A stretch of DNA of 64,000 bases from Parahaliea aestuarii (GTDB taxonomy: Bacteria; Pseudomonadota; Gammaproteobacteria; Pseudomonadales; Halieaceae): positions 1 to 64,000 of the forward strand of contig NZ_VRYZ01000003.1 in assembly GCF_008064635.1 (NCBI RefSeq). Reading direction: 5' to 3'. A program made the translations under genes and the position numbers. A model generated the notes under the pieces. That model was not told where the DNA came from and ran no database searches. It was given only the letters and a program-made list of their open reading frames with translations. This document shows, piece after piece, positions 46,689 to 58,523 of this stretch (positions are counted from its first letter, which is position 1; each line of letters opens with the position of its first letter).

Positions 46689-48692
46689 TCAATCCTCCAG
46701 GATGACCTCTTGCGCGGCGGCCACTACATTGTCGACGGTGATGCCAAAGTGCTTGTAGAGAGCGCCCGCGGGGGCGGATTCGCCAAAGGTGGTCATACCC
46801 ACCACACGGCCGTCGAGACCGACGAACTTGTACCAGTAGTCCACGTGGCCGGCTTCCACCGCCACCCGGGCCAGCACGTCCGAGGGCAGCACGGCCTCGC
46901 GATAGGCCGCATCCTGGGCACAGAACACCTCGGCGCAGGGCATGGAGACCACGCGCGCCTGCTTGCCCGAGCCTGCCAGCTGCCCGGCGGCGTCCACTGC
47001 CAGCTGCACTTCGGAACCGGTGGCGATCAGGATCACGTCGGGCTGGCCCTCGCAGTCCACGAGGATGTAGGCACCGCGGGTAATGTCGGCCACCTGGGTC
47101 GCGGAGCGCGGCTGGTGAGGCAGACCCTGGCGGGAGAAGATCAGCGCGCTGGGGCCGTCGCTGCGCTCGATGGCGGCCTTCCAGGCCACGGCGGATTCCA
47201 CCGTGTCGCAGGGGCGCCAGGTGTGCAGGTTGGGGGTCACGCGCAGGGCGGTGAGCTGCTCCACCGGCTGGTGAGTCGGGCCGTCTTCACCCAGCCCGAT
47301 GGAATCGTGGGTGTAGACAAACAGGGTGCGCTGCTTCATCAGCGCCGCCATGCGCACTGCGTTGCGGGCGTATTCCATGAACATCAGGAAGGTGGCGCCG
47401 TAGGGCACGAAGCCGCCGTGCAGGGCGATGCCGTTCATGATGGCGGACATGCCGAACTCGCGCACGCCGTAGTAGAGGTAGTTGCCGCTGGCATCGTCGG
47501 CACTGACGCCTTTCGAGCCACTCCAGATGGTCAGGTTGGAACCGGCAAGGTCGGCGGAACCGCCCAGCAGTTCCGGCAGCAACGGGCCGTAGGCGTTGAG
47601 ACAGTTCTGGGAAGCCTTGCGGGAGGCCACCACCTCGCCCTTTTCCTGGCACTCGGCGATATAGGCCGCGGCTTTCTCGGCAAAGTCCGCGGGCAGTTCA
47701 CCACTCAGGCGGCGGCGCAGCTCGGCGGCCAGCTCCGGGTGGGCTTCGGCGTAGGCAGCCATGGACTGTTCCCAGGCCTGCTCGCGCTCGGCACCTTTGG
47801 CTTTGGCATCCCAGCCCGCGTAGACACTTTCCGGGACTTCGAAGGGGGCGTGTTCCCAGCCGATAGCGGCACGGGTCGCGGCGATCTCCTCGTCACCCAG
47901 GGGCGCGCCGTGACAGGACTCGCTGCCCTCCTTGTTGGGCGCACCCTTGCCGATCACAGTGCGGCAGCAGATCAGGGTGGGCTTGCCGCCCTCGCCGCGC
48001 GCCGCCTCGATGGCGGCTTTGACCGCCTCCGGGTCGTGGCCGTCGACGGCGGGAATGACCTGCCAGCCATAGCTCTCGAAGCGCTTCGGGGTGTCGTCGG
48101 TAAACCAGCCCTCGACCTCGCCGTCGATGGAGATGCCGTTGTCGTCGTAGAAGGCGATCAGTTTGCCCAGGCCCAGGGTGCCCGCCAGGGAACAGGCCTC
48201 GTGGGAGATGCCCTCCATCAGGCAGCCATCGCCCAGGAAAACGTAGGTGTAGTGGTCGACCACGTCGTGGCCGGGGCGGTTGAACTGGGCCGCCAGCACT
48301 TTTTCCGCCAGCGCCATGCCGACGCCGTTGCTGATGCCCTGGCCGAGGGGGCCGGTGGTGGTTTCAACGCCGGGCGCATAGCCGTACTCCGGGTGGCCGG
48401 GGGTGGCGCTGTGCAGCTGGCGGAAGTTCTTGAGCTGCTCCATCGGCAGAGCGTAGCCGGACAGGTGCAGCAGGGAGTAAACCAGCATGGAGCCGTGGCC
48501 GTTGGACAGCACGAAGCGGTCGCGGTTGGGCCACTGGGGATTGCCCGGGTTGTGCTGCAGATAATCGTTCCACAGCACCTCGGCGATGTCCGCCATGCCC
48601 ATCGGGGCGCCGGGATGGCCACTGTTGGCGCGCTGGACAGCATCCATACTCAGGGCGCGAATGGCATTGGCAAGCTCAATACGAGAGGGCAT
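46689..48692 (-). CDS. tkt: transketolase
   Basis: This ThDP enzyme of the pentose phosphate pathway has 667 residues. N-terminal motifs are [17 protein letters not shown] and the ThDP motif GDGCLMEG...YDDN. The Pyr domain has [16 protein letters not shown] and the [16 protein letters not shown] signature. The C-terminal domain is intact. It supplies erythrose-4-phosphate, the substrate of epd just downstream (3 nt). It is first in its operon and divergent from sahR. Confidence 0.97.
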   Translation of the reverse strand: MPSRIELANAIRALSMDAVQRANSGHPGAPMGMADIAEVLWNDYLQHNPGNPQWPNRDRFVLSNGHGSMLVYSLLHLSGYALPMEQLKNFRQLHSATPGHPEYGYAPGVETTTGPLGQGISNGVGMALAEKVLAAQFNRPGHDVVDHYTYVFLGDGCLMEGISHEACSLAGTLGLGKLIAFYDDNGISIDGEVEGWFTDDTPKRFESYGWQVIPAVDGHDPEAVKAAIEAARGEGGKPTLICCRTVIGKGAPNKEGSESCHGAPLGDEEIAATRAAIGWEHAPFEVPESVYAGWDAKAKGAEREQAWEQSMAAYAEAHPELAAELRRRLSGELPADFAEKAAAYIAECQEKGEVVASRKASQNCLNAYGPLLPELLGGSADLAGSNLTIWSGSKGVSADDASGNYLYYGVREFGMSAIMNGIALHGGFVPYGATFLMFMEYARNAVRMAALMKQRTLFVYTHDSIGLGEDGPTHQPVEQLTALRVTPNLHTWRPCDTVESAVAWKAAIERSDGPSALIFSRQGLPHQPRSATQVADITRGAYILVDCEGQPDVILIATGSEVQLAVDAAGQLAGSGKQARVVSMPCAEVFCAQDAAYREAVLPSDVLARVAVEAGHVDYWYKFVGLDGRVVGMTTFGESAPAGALYKHFGITVDNVVAAAQEVILED

Positions 48693-48805
48693 TCAATTCT
48701 CCAGAAGAATAGTGGGGCTGGGGCCGGCTGAAAACGGGGCGGTATTTTCGCGTAAGCCGCCGGCAACGGCAAACAAATGGGCAATATTTGGGCAAATTTC
48801 ATATC

Positions 48806-48854
48806 GGGGTCAGAGCCCTTTTTCTGCGCCTTGCAGAAAAAGGGCTCTGACCCC
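48806..48854. repeat. REP/REPIN-like hairpin (22-bp perfect arms)
   Basis: GGGGTCAGAGCCC extends to a 22-bp arm whose exact complement follows after a 5-nt loop (GCCTT). GGGGTCAGAGCCC-type ends are, from memory, typical of REP sequences moved by Y1 (RAYT) transposases. No such transposase gene is in the window. It lies between the divergent tkt and sahR promoters. Confidence 0.75.
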
Positions 48855-48857
48855 AAA

Positions 48858-48883
48858 CCTATATCAAAATATTTTGATATAGG
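48858..48883. promoter_or_regulatory. 26-bp perfect palindrome, probable SahR operator
   Basis: The half-site CCTATATCAAAAT is followed immediately by its exact complement. It is only 27 bp before the sahR start and near the likely promoter. ArsR-family repressors bind such palindromes next to their own genes, so autoregulation, and control of the whole SAM cycle, is the natural reading. Confidence 0.65.
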
Positions 48884-48910
48884 TGGCCGGCCCTGCTAGA
48901 CTCCCGCGCC

Positions 48911-49900
48911 ATGCTAGCTCTGGAAACCAACGAAACCGCCGCCACCGGGAACGAGATCGATGCCCTGGCCGCCCTGTGCAAGGCCAGCGCCGACCCCCTG
49001 CGCCTGCAGGTGCTGCGGGTGCTCGCCCGGGACTCCTTCGGCGTGTCCGAGCTGTGCAGCCTGTTCGAGTTGCGCCAGCCGGCCCTGTCCCACCACCTCA
49101 AGGTGCTGGCCAGCGCCGGCCTGGTGGCCACCCGGCGCGAGGGCAATTCCATCTTCTACCGCCGCAGCGAACTCGGCCAGCGCCCGGCGCTGGAGGCCCT
49201 GCAACAGCAGATCTTCCAGAGCCTCGACGAGATTGAGCTGCCGCAGGCCCTGCGCGACAACCTGGCCGAGCTACAGCGCCAGCGAGTGGAAAACTCGCGC
49301 ACCTTCTTTCACCACAATGCCCACAAATTCCGCGAACAGCAGGACCTGATCGCCAGCTACGAGCAGTACGCCGCTACCGTAGCCCAGGTACTGCGGGACG
49401 CCCCGCTGGCCCGCTTCGGCACCGCACTCGAAGTCGGCCCCGGCGATGGCGCCTTTCTCCGCGAACTGGCGCCGCGCTTCGAGCGCGTCATCGCCCTCGA
49501 CAACGCCGCCGCCATGCTCGACAAGGCCCGCGCCACCGTCGATGGCGCGGGGCTGGCGAACATCCACTTTATTCACGGCGACACCGGCAGCGGCGAGCTC
49601 GACGGACTGCAGGCGGACTGCATCGTCATCAACATGGTGCTGCACCACACCCCGGAACCGCAGCAGATTATGCGCGACGCCGCCCGCTGCCTGGCCCCCG
49701 GCGGCGTACTCCTGCTCACCGACCTGTGCCGCCACGACCAGGCCTGGGCGCGGGAGAACTGCGGCGACCTGTGGCTCGGCTTCGAGCCCACCGATTTAAC
49801 GAACTGGGCCCGCGATGCGGGCCTCGACGACATTGCCAGCGTGTTCCTGGCGCAACGCAACGGATTCCAGATACAGGTGCGCCTGTTCGGCCACCCCTGA
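48911..49900 (+). CDS. sahR: ArsR-family regulator fused to a SAM methyltransferase domain (SahR-type)
   Basis: The 329-residue protein has an N-terminal winged helix (about 15-95) of ArsR type, with SELCSLFELRQPALSHHLKVLASAGLV. A C-terminal class I methyltransferase fold follows, with ALEVGPGDGAFLRELAPRF near 170 and MVLHHTPEPQQIM. This architecture, at the head of metK-ahcY-metF, is that of SahR, the S-adenosylhomocysteine-responsive regulator of methionine metabolism in Proteobacteria. SAH would be sensed by the C-terminal domain. metK follows after 20 nt. The name rests on architecture and context. Confidence 0.85.
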   Translation: MLALETNETAATGNEIDALAALCKASADPLRLQVLRVLARDSFGVSELCSLFELRQPALSHHLKVLASAGLVATRREGNSIFYRRSELGQRPALEALQQQIFQSLDEIELPQALRDNLAELQRQRVENSRTFFHHNAHKFREQQDLIASYEQYAATVAQVLRDAPLARFGTALEVGPGDGAFLRELAPRFERVIALDNAAAMLDKARATVDGAGLANIHFIHGDTGSGELDGLQADCIVINMVLHHTPEPQQIMRDAARCLAPGGVLLLTDLCRHDQAWARENCGDLWLGFEPTDLTNWARDAGLDDIASVFLAQRNGFQIQVRLFGHP

Positions 49901-49920
49901 TTCAACCTAAGGACTGACCC

Positions 49921-51075
<1,155 letters not shown>

Positions 51076-51155
51076 TCGGCATTGCAATAAATTCGACGTT
51101 GAGCGGTTTAGCAACGTCTGAATGAGTGCTTCGTAGTGCCGGCCCACATCCTCCA

Positions 51156-51430
51156 GGAGGGGTTCCGGGACTCGCCGTGAATACATCCATGTAGGCTCTT
51201 CAGCGGCATCCATGCCGCTGACGGTCCCGTCACCCCTCCCGGAGGACGCAGGCCTGATCAGGAGCAGTGGATTGAATTGCGTAACAGTAACCACCGCTGG
51301 CCAATCGAAGTCAGACGCTGTCTCTAACACGTAGGGCTTCGATACCGGGAGGCCCTGAGCGGACCGTGTGCGACATGGATGTCGCACTCGAGCGTACATG
51401 GATGTATTCACAGCGAGTCCGCGAAGGGCC
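51156..51430. repeat. inverted pair of hairpin elements between metK and ahcY
   Basis: The left element (51156-51239) has an outer stem GGAGGGGT/ACCCCTCC around GGGAC...GTCCC, with inner CATCCATG palindromes. The right element (51351-51430) is the same design in inverse orientation, with outer stem GGCCCTGAGCGGAC/GTCCGCGAAGGGCC and inner TGCGACATGGATGTCGCA. Both carry GTGAATACATCCATGTA in opposite orientation. The rest of 51076-51578 shows no gene and no SAH-riboswitch-like fold I can recognise. A related pair lies after ahcY. Confidence 0.8.
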
Positions 51431-51578
51431 TACCGGTAGCGGAGCCCGGACTAGAACCGAAGCACGGAAGTACCAAAGAATTACGCGCAGTAAAGAACAG
51501 AGCAACCAGTCAGCGTTACGCGCACCAAACACACATTGCAAACGGGCAACCACGAAGAAGCCCAAAGAGGACCCAACC

Positions 51579-52970
<1,392 letters not shown>

Positions 52971-53024
52971 TTGCGCTGAAGGTTGAGCGCCTCATCCCGG
53001 AGCTTCGTAGTGCCGGGTCGCGCT

Positions 53025-53303
53025 CGGGGTAGAGTCCTCCGGGACTCGCCGTGAATACATCCATGTAGGCTCTTCAGCGGCATCCATGCCGCTGACGGTC
53101 CCGTCGGACTCTACCCCGATCACGCCCCTGATGAGGTGCCAATCGAGCAGTTTCAGCAACTATCGACAAGGAGATCAGTGCACCACTCCCTTCGCATTGC
53201 ACTAAGGGCTTCGGCAGTGGGGACGCCTGAGCGGACCGTGTGCGACATGGATGTCGCACTCGAGCCCCCATGGACGGGTTCACGGCGAGTCCGTGAAGGC
53301 GTC
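53025..53303. repeat. inverted pair of hairpin elements between ahcY and metF
   Basis: The left element (53025-53118) has outer stem CGGGGTAGAGTCC/GGACTCTACCCCG and then the same inner block as the metK-ahcY copy (GGGACTCGCCGTGAATACAT and on). The right element (53222-53303) is inverse, with outer stem GACGCCTGAGCGGAC/GTCCGTGAAGGCGTC. The outer stems differ in sequence from those at 51156-51430 but still pair, so the fold has been kept while bases changed. The remainder of 52971-53402 holds no gene. Confidence 0.8.
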
Positions 53304-53402
53304 ACCGCTGGCGGAGCCCGATTTCGAATCGAAGCTCACAGGCTGCACTGAGACATCACGCCCGTGCCCAGTTGAGAACCAAAGACACCAGAGTCACATA
53401 AA

Positions 53403-54245
53403 ATGACCAAACAAAAACCCAGAATCAGTTTCGAGTTCTTCCCTCCCAAAACCCCCGAGGGCAAACAGAAACTCCTTCAAGAAACCGTGCCCGCCCTCAA
53501 CGCGCTGGGCCCTGAATTCTTCTCCGTCACCTATGGCGCCGGCGGCACCACCCGCGACAGCACCCGCGGCATCGTCACCAGCATGCGCGAAGCCGGCATC
53601 GACGTCGCGCCGCACCTGTCCTTCGGCGGCGACGACGAATACGCCGTGGGCGACCTGCTCGACAACTACGTCAACAGTGGCATCAAGCGTCTGGTAGCCC
53701 TGCGCGGAGACATGCCATCCGGCATGGGCGCCAGCACCCAGCTGGTGTACGCCAACCAACTGGTCGAATTCGTGCGCCAGCGCTGCGGCGATCACTTCGA
53801 AATCGAAGTGGCCGCCTACCCGGAGATTCACCCGGAATCGGACAGCTACGACAGCGACATCAAGTTCCTCAAGCAGAAGCTGGACGCGGGTGCAAACAGC
53901 GCCATCACCCAGTATTTTTACAACGTCGAGTCCTACTTCTACTACCTGGACCGCTGCGCCGATGCCGGCATCGACAAGCCGATCTACGCCGGGGTGATGC
54001 CGATCACCAACTTCCAGAACCTGGCGCGCTTCTCGCGCAATTGCGGGGCGGAAATACCGCGCTGGATCTGCAGGCGGATGGAAAGCTACGGCAACGACCA
54101 GGAGAGTGTACGCAAGTTCGGGCTGGAGGTGGTCACCCAGCTGTGCCAGACGCTGATCGATTCCGGCGCGCCGGGCATTCACTTCTACACCATGAATCAG
54201 GTGGAGCCGACGCGCGAGATCTACAATAATCTCGGGTTGAAGTAA
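53403..54245 (+). CDS. metF: methylenetetrahydrofolate reductase
   Basis: MetF is a FAD enzyme giving 5-methyl-THF for methionine synthase. The 280-residue TIM-barrel protein has ISFEFFPPKTPEGKQKL, TYGAGGTTRDSTRGIV, LRGDMPSG, and NSAITQYFYNVESYFYYLDRC. It has normal length for bacterial MetF. It closes the SAM-cycle cluster. rsmE begins 17 nt after its stop. Confidence 0.96.
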   Translation: MTKQKPRISFEFFPPKTPEGKQKLLQETVPALNALGPEFFSVTYGAGGTTRDSTRGIVTSMREAGIDVAPHLSFGGDDEYAVGDLLDNYVNSGIKRLVALRGDMPSGMGASTQLVYANQLVEFVRQRCGDHFEIEVAAYPEIHPESDSYDSDIKFLKQKLDAGANSAITQYFYNVESYFYYLDRCADAGIDKPIYAGVMPITNFQNLARFSRNCGAEIPRWICRRMESYGNDQESVRKFGLEVVTQLCQTLIDSGAPGIHFYTMNQVEPTREIYNNLGLK

Positions 54246-54262
54246 GCCGAACGGAAGTCACC

Positions 54263-54994
54263 ATGCGCATTCCCCGCATCTACACCGGGCAAGATCTTGG
54301 CGAGGGACTGAGCCTGGCGCTGGAGAGCGGGCCGGCGGCGCATGTGGCGCGTGTGCTGCGCATGGGCGAGGGCGATGCATTGGTGCTGTTCAATGGCGAT
54401 GGTTCGGACTACCCGGCGACCATCACCCGCAGCGACAAGCGCTCGGTCGAGGTCACGCTGGGCGCGCCGGCTCCTACTGCCACGGAATCGCCACTCGCGG
54501 TGGAGCTCGGTATCGGCATTTCCCGCGGCGATCGCATGGACTGGGTGCTGCAGAAGGCCACCGAGCTCGGCGTGAGCGCAGTGGTGCCGCTGTTCACCGA
54601 GCGCTGCGAGGTGAAGCTGAAGGGCGAGCGCGCCGAGAAGAAAGTGCAACACTGGCGCCAGGTGGTCATCAGCGCCTGCGAACAATGCGGGCGCAGCCGC
54701 CTGCCCCGGCTCGATGCGCCGCGCAGCCTGGATGAGTGGCTGACCGACTGCACCGCGGAGCGCCGCTTTGTCCTGCACCACCGCGCCGGCCCTGCCGGCG
54801 CGTCCGCCACACCCGACAGCGTGGCCCTGACGGTGGGCCCGGAGGGCGGCCTGAGCGAGGCGGAAATCAGCGCCTGCGAAAGTGCCGGGTTCGAGCCTCT
54901 CACTCTTGGGCCCCGGGTGCTGCGCACCGAGACTGCGCCGCTGGCGGCGCTGGCTATCCTGCAGGCGCGCTGGGGCGATATGGCACCTCACTAA
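54263..54994 (+). CDS. rsmE: 16S rRNA (uracil-1498-N3)-methyltransferase
   Basis: The 243-residue SPOUT methyltransferase has an N-terminal PUA-like part (MRIPRIYTGQ). The knotted SAM-binding end follows, with LTVGPEGGLSEAEISACESAGFEPLTLGPRVLRTETAPLAAL. The motif QKATELGVSAVVPLFTERCEVK lies near 95. It modifies U1498 of 16S rRNA. It is followed by a thioesterase gene after 13 nt. Confidence 0.94.
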   Translation: MRIPRIYTGQDLGEGLSLALESGPAAHVARVLRMGEGDALVLFNGDGSDYPATITRSDKRSVEVTLGAPAPTATESPLAVELGIGISRGDRMDWVLQKATELGVSAVVPLFTERCEVKLKGERAEKKVQHWRQVVISACEQCGRSRLPRLDAPRSLDEWLTDCTAERRFVLHHRAGPAGASATPDSVALTVGPEGGLSEAEISACESAGFEPLTLGPRVLRTETAPLAALAILQARWGDMAPH

Positions 54995-55007
54995 CGGAAC
55001 ACAGTCC

Positions 55008-55469
55008 ATGACCATCATCCAGCACCAGATGAGCGGCAACCACTGCTTCGGTTGCAGTCCCGACAACCCCCACGGCCACCATATCGAAAGCCGCTGGGAC
55101 GGCCAGGTTGCCACCTGCACCTTCCAGCCCCAAACCTGGCACTGTGCCGGCTCTCCCAACTTCGTCTACGGCGGGCTGATCGCCTCGGTAATCGACTGCC
55201 ACAGCATCTGCACTGCCATTGCCGAGGCCTACCAGCGGGAGGGCCGGGCCATCGGCACTGGCGACGGCATTCTCTACGTCACGGGCCACCTGGATATCCG
55301 CTACCTCGCCGCCGCGCCCATCGCCGGGCCGCTGGTACTGGCGGCGCGCGTGACAGAGGCGGGGGCGCGCAAGTCGCTGGTCAGCTGCGATTTGCACGTG
55401 GGGGAGACGCTCTGCGCCCAGGCTGAGGTGGTCGCGGTGAAGGTTCCAGCCAGTTGGGGCGATGCCTGA
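55008..55469 (+). CDS. hotdog-fold thioesterase (PaaI-like)
   Basis: The 153-residue protein has a single hotdog domain. CFGCSPDNPHG is the common N-terminal motif, and FVYGGLIASVIDCHSICTAIA holds the active-site helix with Asp. Such enzymes hydrolyse acyl-CoA; the substrate is unknown. The start at 55008 lies 13 nt after rsmE; the longer frame is inside rsmE. Confidence 0.82.
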   Translation: MTIIQHQMSGNHCFGCSPDNPHGHHIESRWDGQVATCTFQPQTWHCAGSPNFVYGGLIASVIDCHSICTAIAEAYQREGRAIGTGDGILYVTGHLDIRYLAAAPIAGPLVLAARVTEAGARKSLVSCDLHVGETLCAQAEVVAVKVPASWGDA

Positions 55470-55603
55470 GCGGCAAAGCCCGCCTTCGCCACCGCACCTT
55501 TTCACCACACTTCATCAACCCGTCACCGCAGCGCGCTTGCGCCACCTGCGGTCATTGCGTACTTTAGCGGGCACTTTTTCCGCGACACTATCGGGCCCGC
55601 CTC

Positions 55604-56557
55604 ATGACCATCAAGCTCGGCGTGGTGATGGATCCCATCGCCAACATCGCCTACAAGAAAGACACTTCACTGGGCCTGCTGTGGGCCGCCCAGGCCCGCG
55701 ACTGGGAACTGTGGTACATGGAGCCCGGCGACCTCTACCTCGCACAGGGCGAGGCCAGGGCCAACATGGCGCCGCTGACGGTGTTTCACGACCCCGAGGG
55801 CTGGTACCGGCTGCAGGAGCGCGAGGATCACGCGCTGGCGGAGCTGGATGTGATCCTGATGCGCAAGGATCCGCCCTTCGACAATGAGTTCGTCTACAAC
55901 ACCTATGTGCTGGAGGCCGCGGAGCGCCAGGGCACGCTGGTCGTCAACCGCTGTACCAGCCTGCGCGACTGCAACGAGAAGGTGTTCGCCACCCAGTTTC
56001 CCCAGTGCTGCCCGCCGGTACTGGTGAGCAGCGATGCGGCCCGGCTGAGGGCCTTCCACGCCGAGCACGGCGACGTGATTTTCAAGCCCCTGGACGGCAT
56101 GGGCGGCAGTTCCATCTTCCGCGTCAAACAGGACGACCCCAACCTGTCGGTCATCCTGGAAACCCTTACTGAGTTCGGCCGCCGCACCATCATGGCACAG
56201 CGCTACATCCCGGAGATCGTCAACGGCGACAAGCGTATCCTGATGATTAACGGCGAGCCGGTGAGCCACTGCCTGGCCCGCATTCCCTCCCAGGGCGAAC
56301 TGCGCGGCAACCTCGCCGCCGGCGGCACCGGCCGCGCCCAGCCGCTGTCGGACCGGGATCGCTGGATCGCCGAACAGGTGGGCCCCAGCCTGCGCGAGCG
56401 CGGCCTGCTGTTCGTCGGCCTGGACGTGATTGGCGACTATCTCACCGAGATCAATGTCACCTCCCCCACCTGCCTGCGCGAGCTGAACGACCAGTGCGGG
56501 CTGGACATCGGCAGCGACCTGATGGATTGTATTGCCGCGGAACTTGAGAACAGGTAG
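55604..56557 (+). CDS. gshB: glutathione synthetase
   Basis: This ATP-grasp enzyme joins gamma-glutamylcysteine and glycine. The 317-residue length matches E. coli GshB. Motifs are LGVVMDPIANIAYKKDTSLGLLWAAQ, FKPLDGMGGSSIFRV, and FVGLDVIGDYLTEINVTSPTCLREL. It is followed 11 nt later by tonB, the same order as in Pseudomonas. Confidence 0.96.
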   Translation: MTIKLGVVMDPIANIAYKKDTSLGLLWAAQARDWELWYMEPGDLYLAQGEARANMAPLTVFHDPEGWYRLQEREDHALAELDVILMRKDPPFDNEFVYNTYVLEAAERQGTLVVNRCTSLRDCNEKVFATQFPQCCPPVLVSSDAARLRAFHAEHGDVIFKPLDGMGGSSIFRVKQDDPNLSVILETLTEFGRRTIMAQRYIPEIVNGDKRILMINGEPVSHCLARIPSQGELRGNLAAGGTGRAQPLSDRDRWIAEQVGPSLRERGLLFVGLDVIGDYLTEINVTSPTCLRELNDQCGLDIGSDLMDCIAAELENR

Positions 56558-56568
56558 ACGCCAGGCGA

Positions 56569-57438
56569 ATGTACAGGGGCGGCAATACGGCCAGCGAACA
56601 GCGCATGAAAATGGCGCTGGGTATCGCCTTTGCGCTGCATGCCGTACTGCTGCTGGGGGTGTCTTTCGACGCCGCCACCGACGACCGGCAGCCACCCCCT
56701 CAGATTGATGTCACCCTGGCCCGCCAGCCCAGCCCCCAGGCGCCGGAAAACGCCACCCACATCGCCCAGGCCAACCAGCAGGGCAGTGGCGACCTGAGCG
56801 AACAGGCTGATGTCAGCTCCCGGGCCAGCGCGCCCCCGCTGGTGCCCGCCGCCGCCGAACAGATTCCGGCCCTGCAACAACGGGCGCAAACTGGCCAGCC
56901 ATCCGAGCGCGTGGTGAGCACCACCGCCCCGGCCAACTATCACCTGAGGGAAAATACCGCCGCCGACCTGCCGGCCGAAGGCGCCCTGCGGGGCATCAGC
57001 CCGGAAGTGGATCAACTCACCCGGGAGCTGGCGGAACTGGAAGCGACTCTGGAACAGCAGGCGACTGACTATTCCAACATGCCGCGGGTGAAACGGCTGA
57101 CCGCCCTGTCCACTCGCGAAGCGGTGGACGCCGCCTACCTCCACGACTGGCGACGCCGGGTTGAGGCGGTGGGCAACCAGTACTATCCGGAGGCGTCGAT
57201 ACGTTACGGCATTTACGGCAGCCTGCGCCTGCTGGTGGTGATCGACCACAGCGGCCGGCTGGACAATATCCGCGTACTGTCCTCTTCCGGTTACGCCCTG
57301 CTGGACGAGGCGGCCGTCAAGATTGTGCGCATGGCCTCGCCCTACGCGCCCTTCCCGCCGGAGCTGCGCGCCACCGCCGACAAACTGGAGATCATCCGCA
57401 CATGGCAATTCCAGGAAAACCGGCTAAGCTCAGGCTAA
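56569..57438 (+). CDS. tonB: energy transducer TonB
   Basis: The 289-residue protein has one N-terminal transmembrane helix (ALGIAFALHAVLLLGVSF, about 14-32). A long Gln/Ala-rich periplasmic spacer follows, and then a C-terminal TonB domain (YPEASIRYGIYGSLRLLVVIDHSGRLDNIRVLSSSGYALLDEAAVKIVRMASPY). It carries proton-motive energy from ExbB/ExbD to outer-membrane receptors such as the two in this window. exbBD are not here. Confidence 0.88.
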   Translation: MYRGGNTASEQRMKMALGIAFALHAVLLLGVSFDAATDDRQPPPQIDVTLARQPSPQAPENATHIAQANQQGSGDLSEQADVSSRASAPPLVPAAAEQIPALQQRAQTGQPSERVVSTTAPANYHLRENTAADLPAEGALRGISPEVDQLTRELAELEATLEQQATDYSNMPRVKRLTALSTREAVDAAYLHDWRRRVEAVGNQYYPEASIRYGIYGSLRLLVVIDHSGRLDNIRVLSSSGYALLDEAAVKIVRMASPYAPFPPELRATADKLEIIRTWQFQENRLSSG

Positions 57439-57475
57439 CGCCCAGCCTCTTCCACCGGATACCCGTACCCAACGC

Positions 57476-58066
57476 ATGCCGTCATCGATCAACGCCAACA
57501 CCTCTCGCAGCGGCCACAGCCTCCGCGACCACTTCCTGTTGGCCATGCCCTCACTGACCGAGGGAATTTTCTCCCACAGCATTACCTATATCTGTGAACA
57601 CGGTGAAAGCGGCGCCATGGGTATCGTCATCAATCAGCCGCTGGATCTGAGCCTGGGCGAAATCTTCGAACACCTGGATATCGAGGCCGGTGATGACTTC
57701 AGCGACAAGCCGGTGATGGCTGGCGGCCCGGTGCAGATCGACCACGGTTTCGTCCTGCATCGCGACCCCGCCAGTCGCTGGGAAGCCAGCCTGAAGGTGA
57801 CAGAGGGCATTTCCCTCACCACCTCCCGCGATATCCTGCGCGCCATCGCCGCCGGACACGGCCCCGACCAGTACCTCATCGCCCTCGGCTACGCCGGCTG
57901 GTCCGCCGGGCAACTGGAGCAGGAGCTGGCCGACAATGCCTGGCTGACCCTGCCCGCCAGCAGTGACATCATCTTCGGCACCCCCCATCAGCAGCGCCTC
58001 AACGCCGCCGCGGCCCAGCTCGGCATCGACATGAACCTGATTTCCAACCAGGCCGGCCACGCCTGA
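57476..58066 (+). CDS. YqgE/AlgH family protein
   Basis: The 196-residue protein has the DUF179 signature: LRDHFLLAMPSL, FSHSITYICEHGESGAMGIVINQPL, VMAGGPVQIDHGFVLH. Its role is unresolved; in Pseudomonas AlgH affects alginate expression. The start at MPSSINAN gives the usual short N-tail. It sits just before ruvX (13 nt), as in nearly all gammaproteobacteria. Confidence 0.93.
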   Translation: MPSSINANTSRSGHSLRDHFLLAMPSLTEGIFSHSITYICEHGESGAMGIVINQPLDLSLGEIFEHLDIEAGDDFSDKPVMAGGPVQIDHGFVLHRDPASRWEASLKVTEGISLTTSRDILRAIAAGHGPDQYLIALGYAGWSAGQLEQELADNAWLTLPASSDIIFGTPHQQRLNAAAAQLGIDMNLISNQAGHA

Positions 58067-58079
58067 GCCAACGCCGATT

Positions 58080-58523
58080 TTGCCCCGCACTCCCCCACAG
58101 ACCGCCATGGCCTTCGACTACGGCCTGCGCCAGATTGGCGTAGCCACCGGCAACTGCCTGCTCGGCACCAGCCAGCCACTGACCGTACTGAAAGCGCGGG
58201 ACGGCATACCGAACTGGGACGACATCGAAAAACTGTTGCGGGAGTGGCAGCCCGATGTGCTGGTGGTGGGGCTGCCGCTGAACATGGACGGCAGCGTCAG
58301 CAAACTGAGCCAGCGGGCGGAGAAGTTTGCCCGCCGGCTGCACGGCCGCTTCGGCCTGCCGGTGGACATGGCCGACGAGCGCCTGTCGAGCTTCGAGGCA
58401 AAATCGCAGCAGCGGGAACGAGGGCACCGGGGCGACTACAAGGCCAGCCCGGTCGACAGTCAGGCGGCGGAACTCATCTTGCACACCTGGCTGGCCGAGC
58501 GGGACAGCGCGCGCCCCTCCTAG
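58080..58523 (+). CDS. ruvX: putative pre-16S rRNA nuclease / Holliday junction resolvase
   Basis: The YqgF family RNase-H-like protein has 147 residues. Active-site acidic residues lie in AFDYGLRQIGVA (D13), VVGLPLNMDGS and MADERLSSFEA with a C-terminal DSQAAELIL. It trims the 5' end of 16S rRNA. TTG start at 58080. The gene ends 4 nt into the convergent pilU stop region. Confidence 0.93.
   Translation: MPRTPPQTAMAFDYGLRQIGVATGNCLLGTSQPLTVLKARDGIPNWDDIEKLLREWQPDVLVVGLPLNMDGSVSKLSQRAEKFARRLHGRFGLPVDMADERLSSFEAKSQQRERGHRGDYKASPVDSQAAELILHTWLAERDSARPS

Noticed and set aside
45438-48731. 1097-residue open frame on the plus strand opposite pgk, epd and tkt
   Set aside because: It is antisense to three well-supported genes. 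Its His/Gly/Val/Ala-rich composition is the usual shadow of high-GC codon bias.
51076-51578. SAH riboswitch before ahcY
   Set aside because: I looked for the conserved core expected of SAH riboswitches in this leader and in 52971-53402 and could not find it. Only the repeat hairpins are visible.
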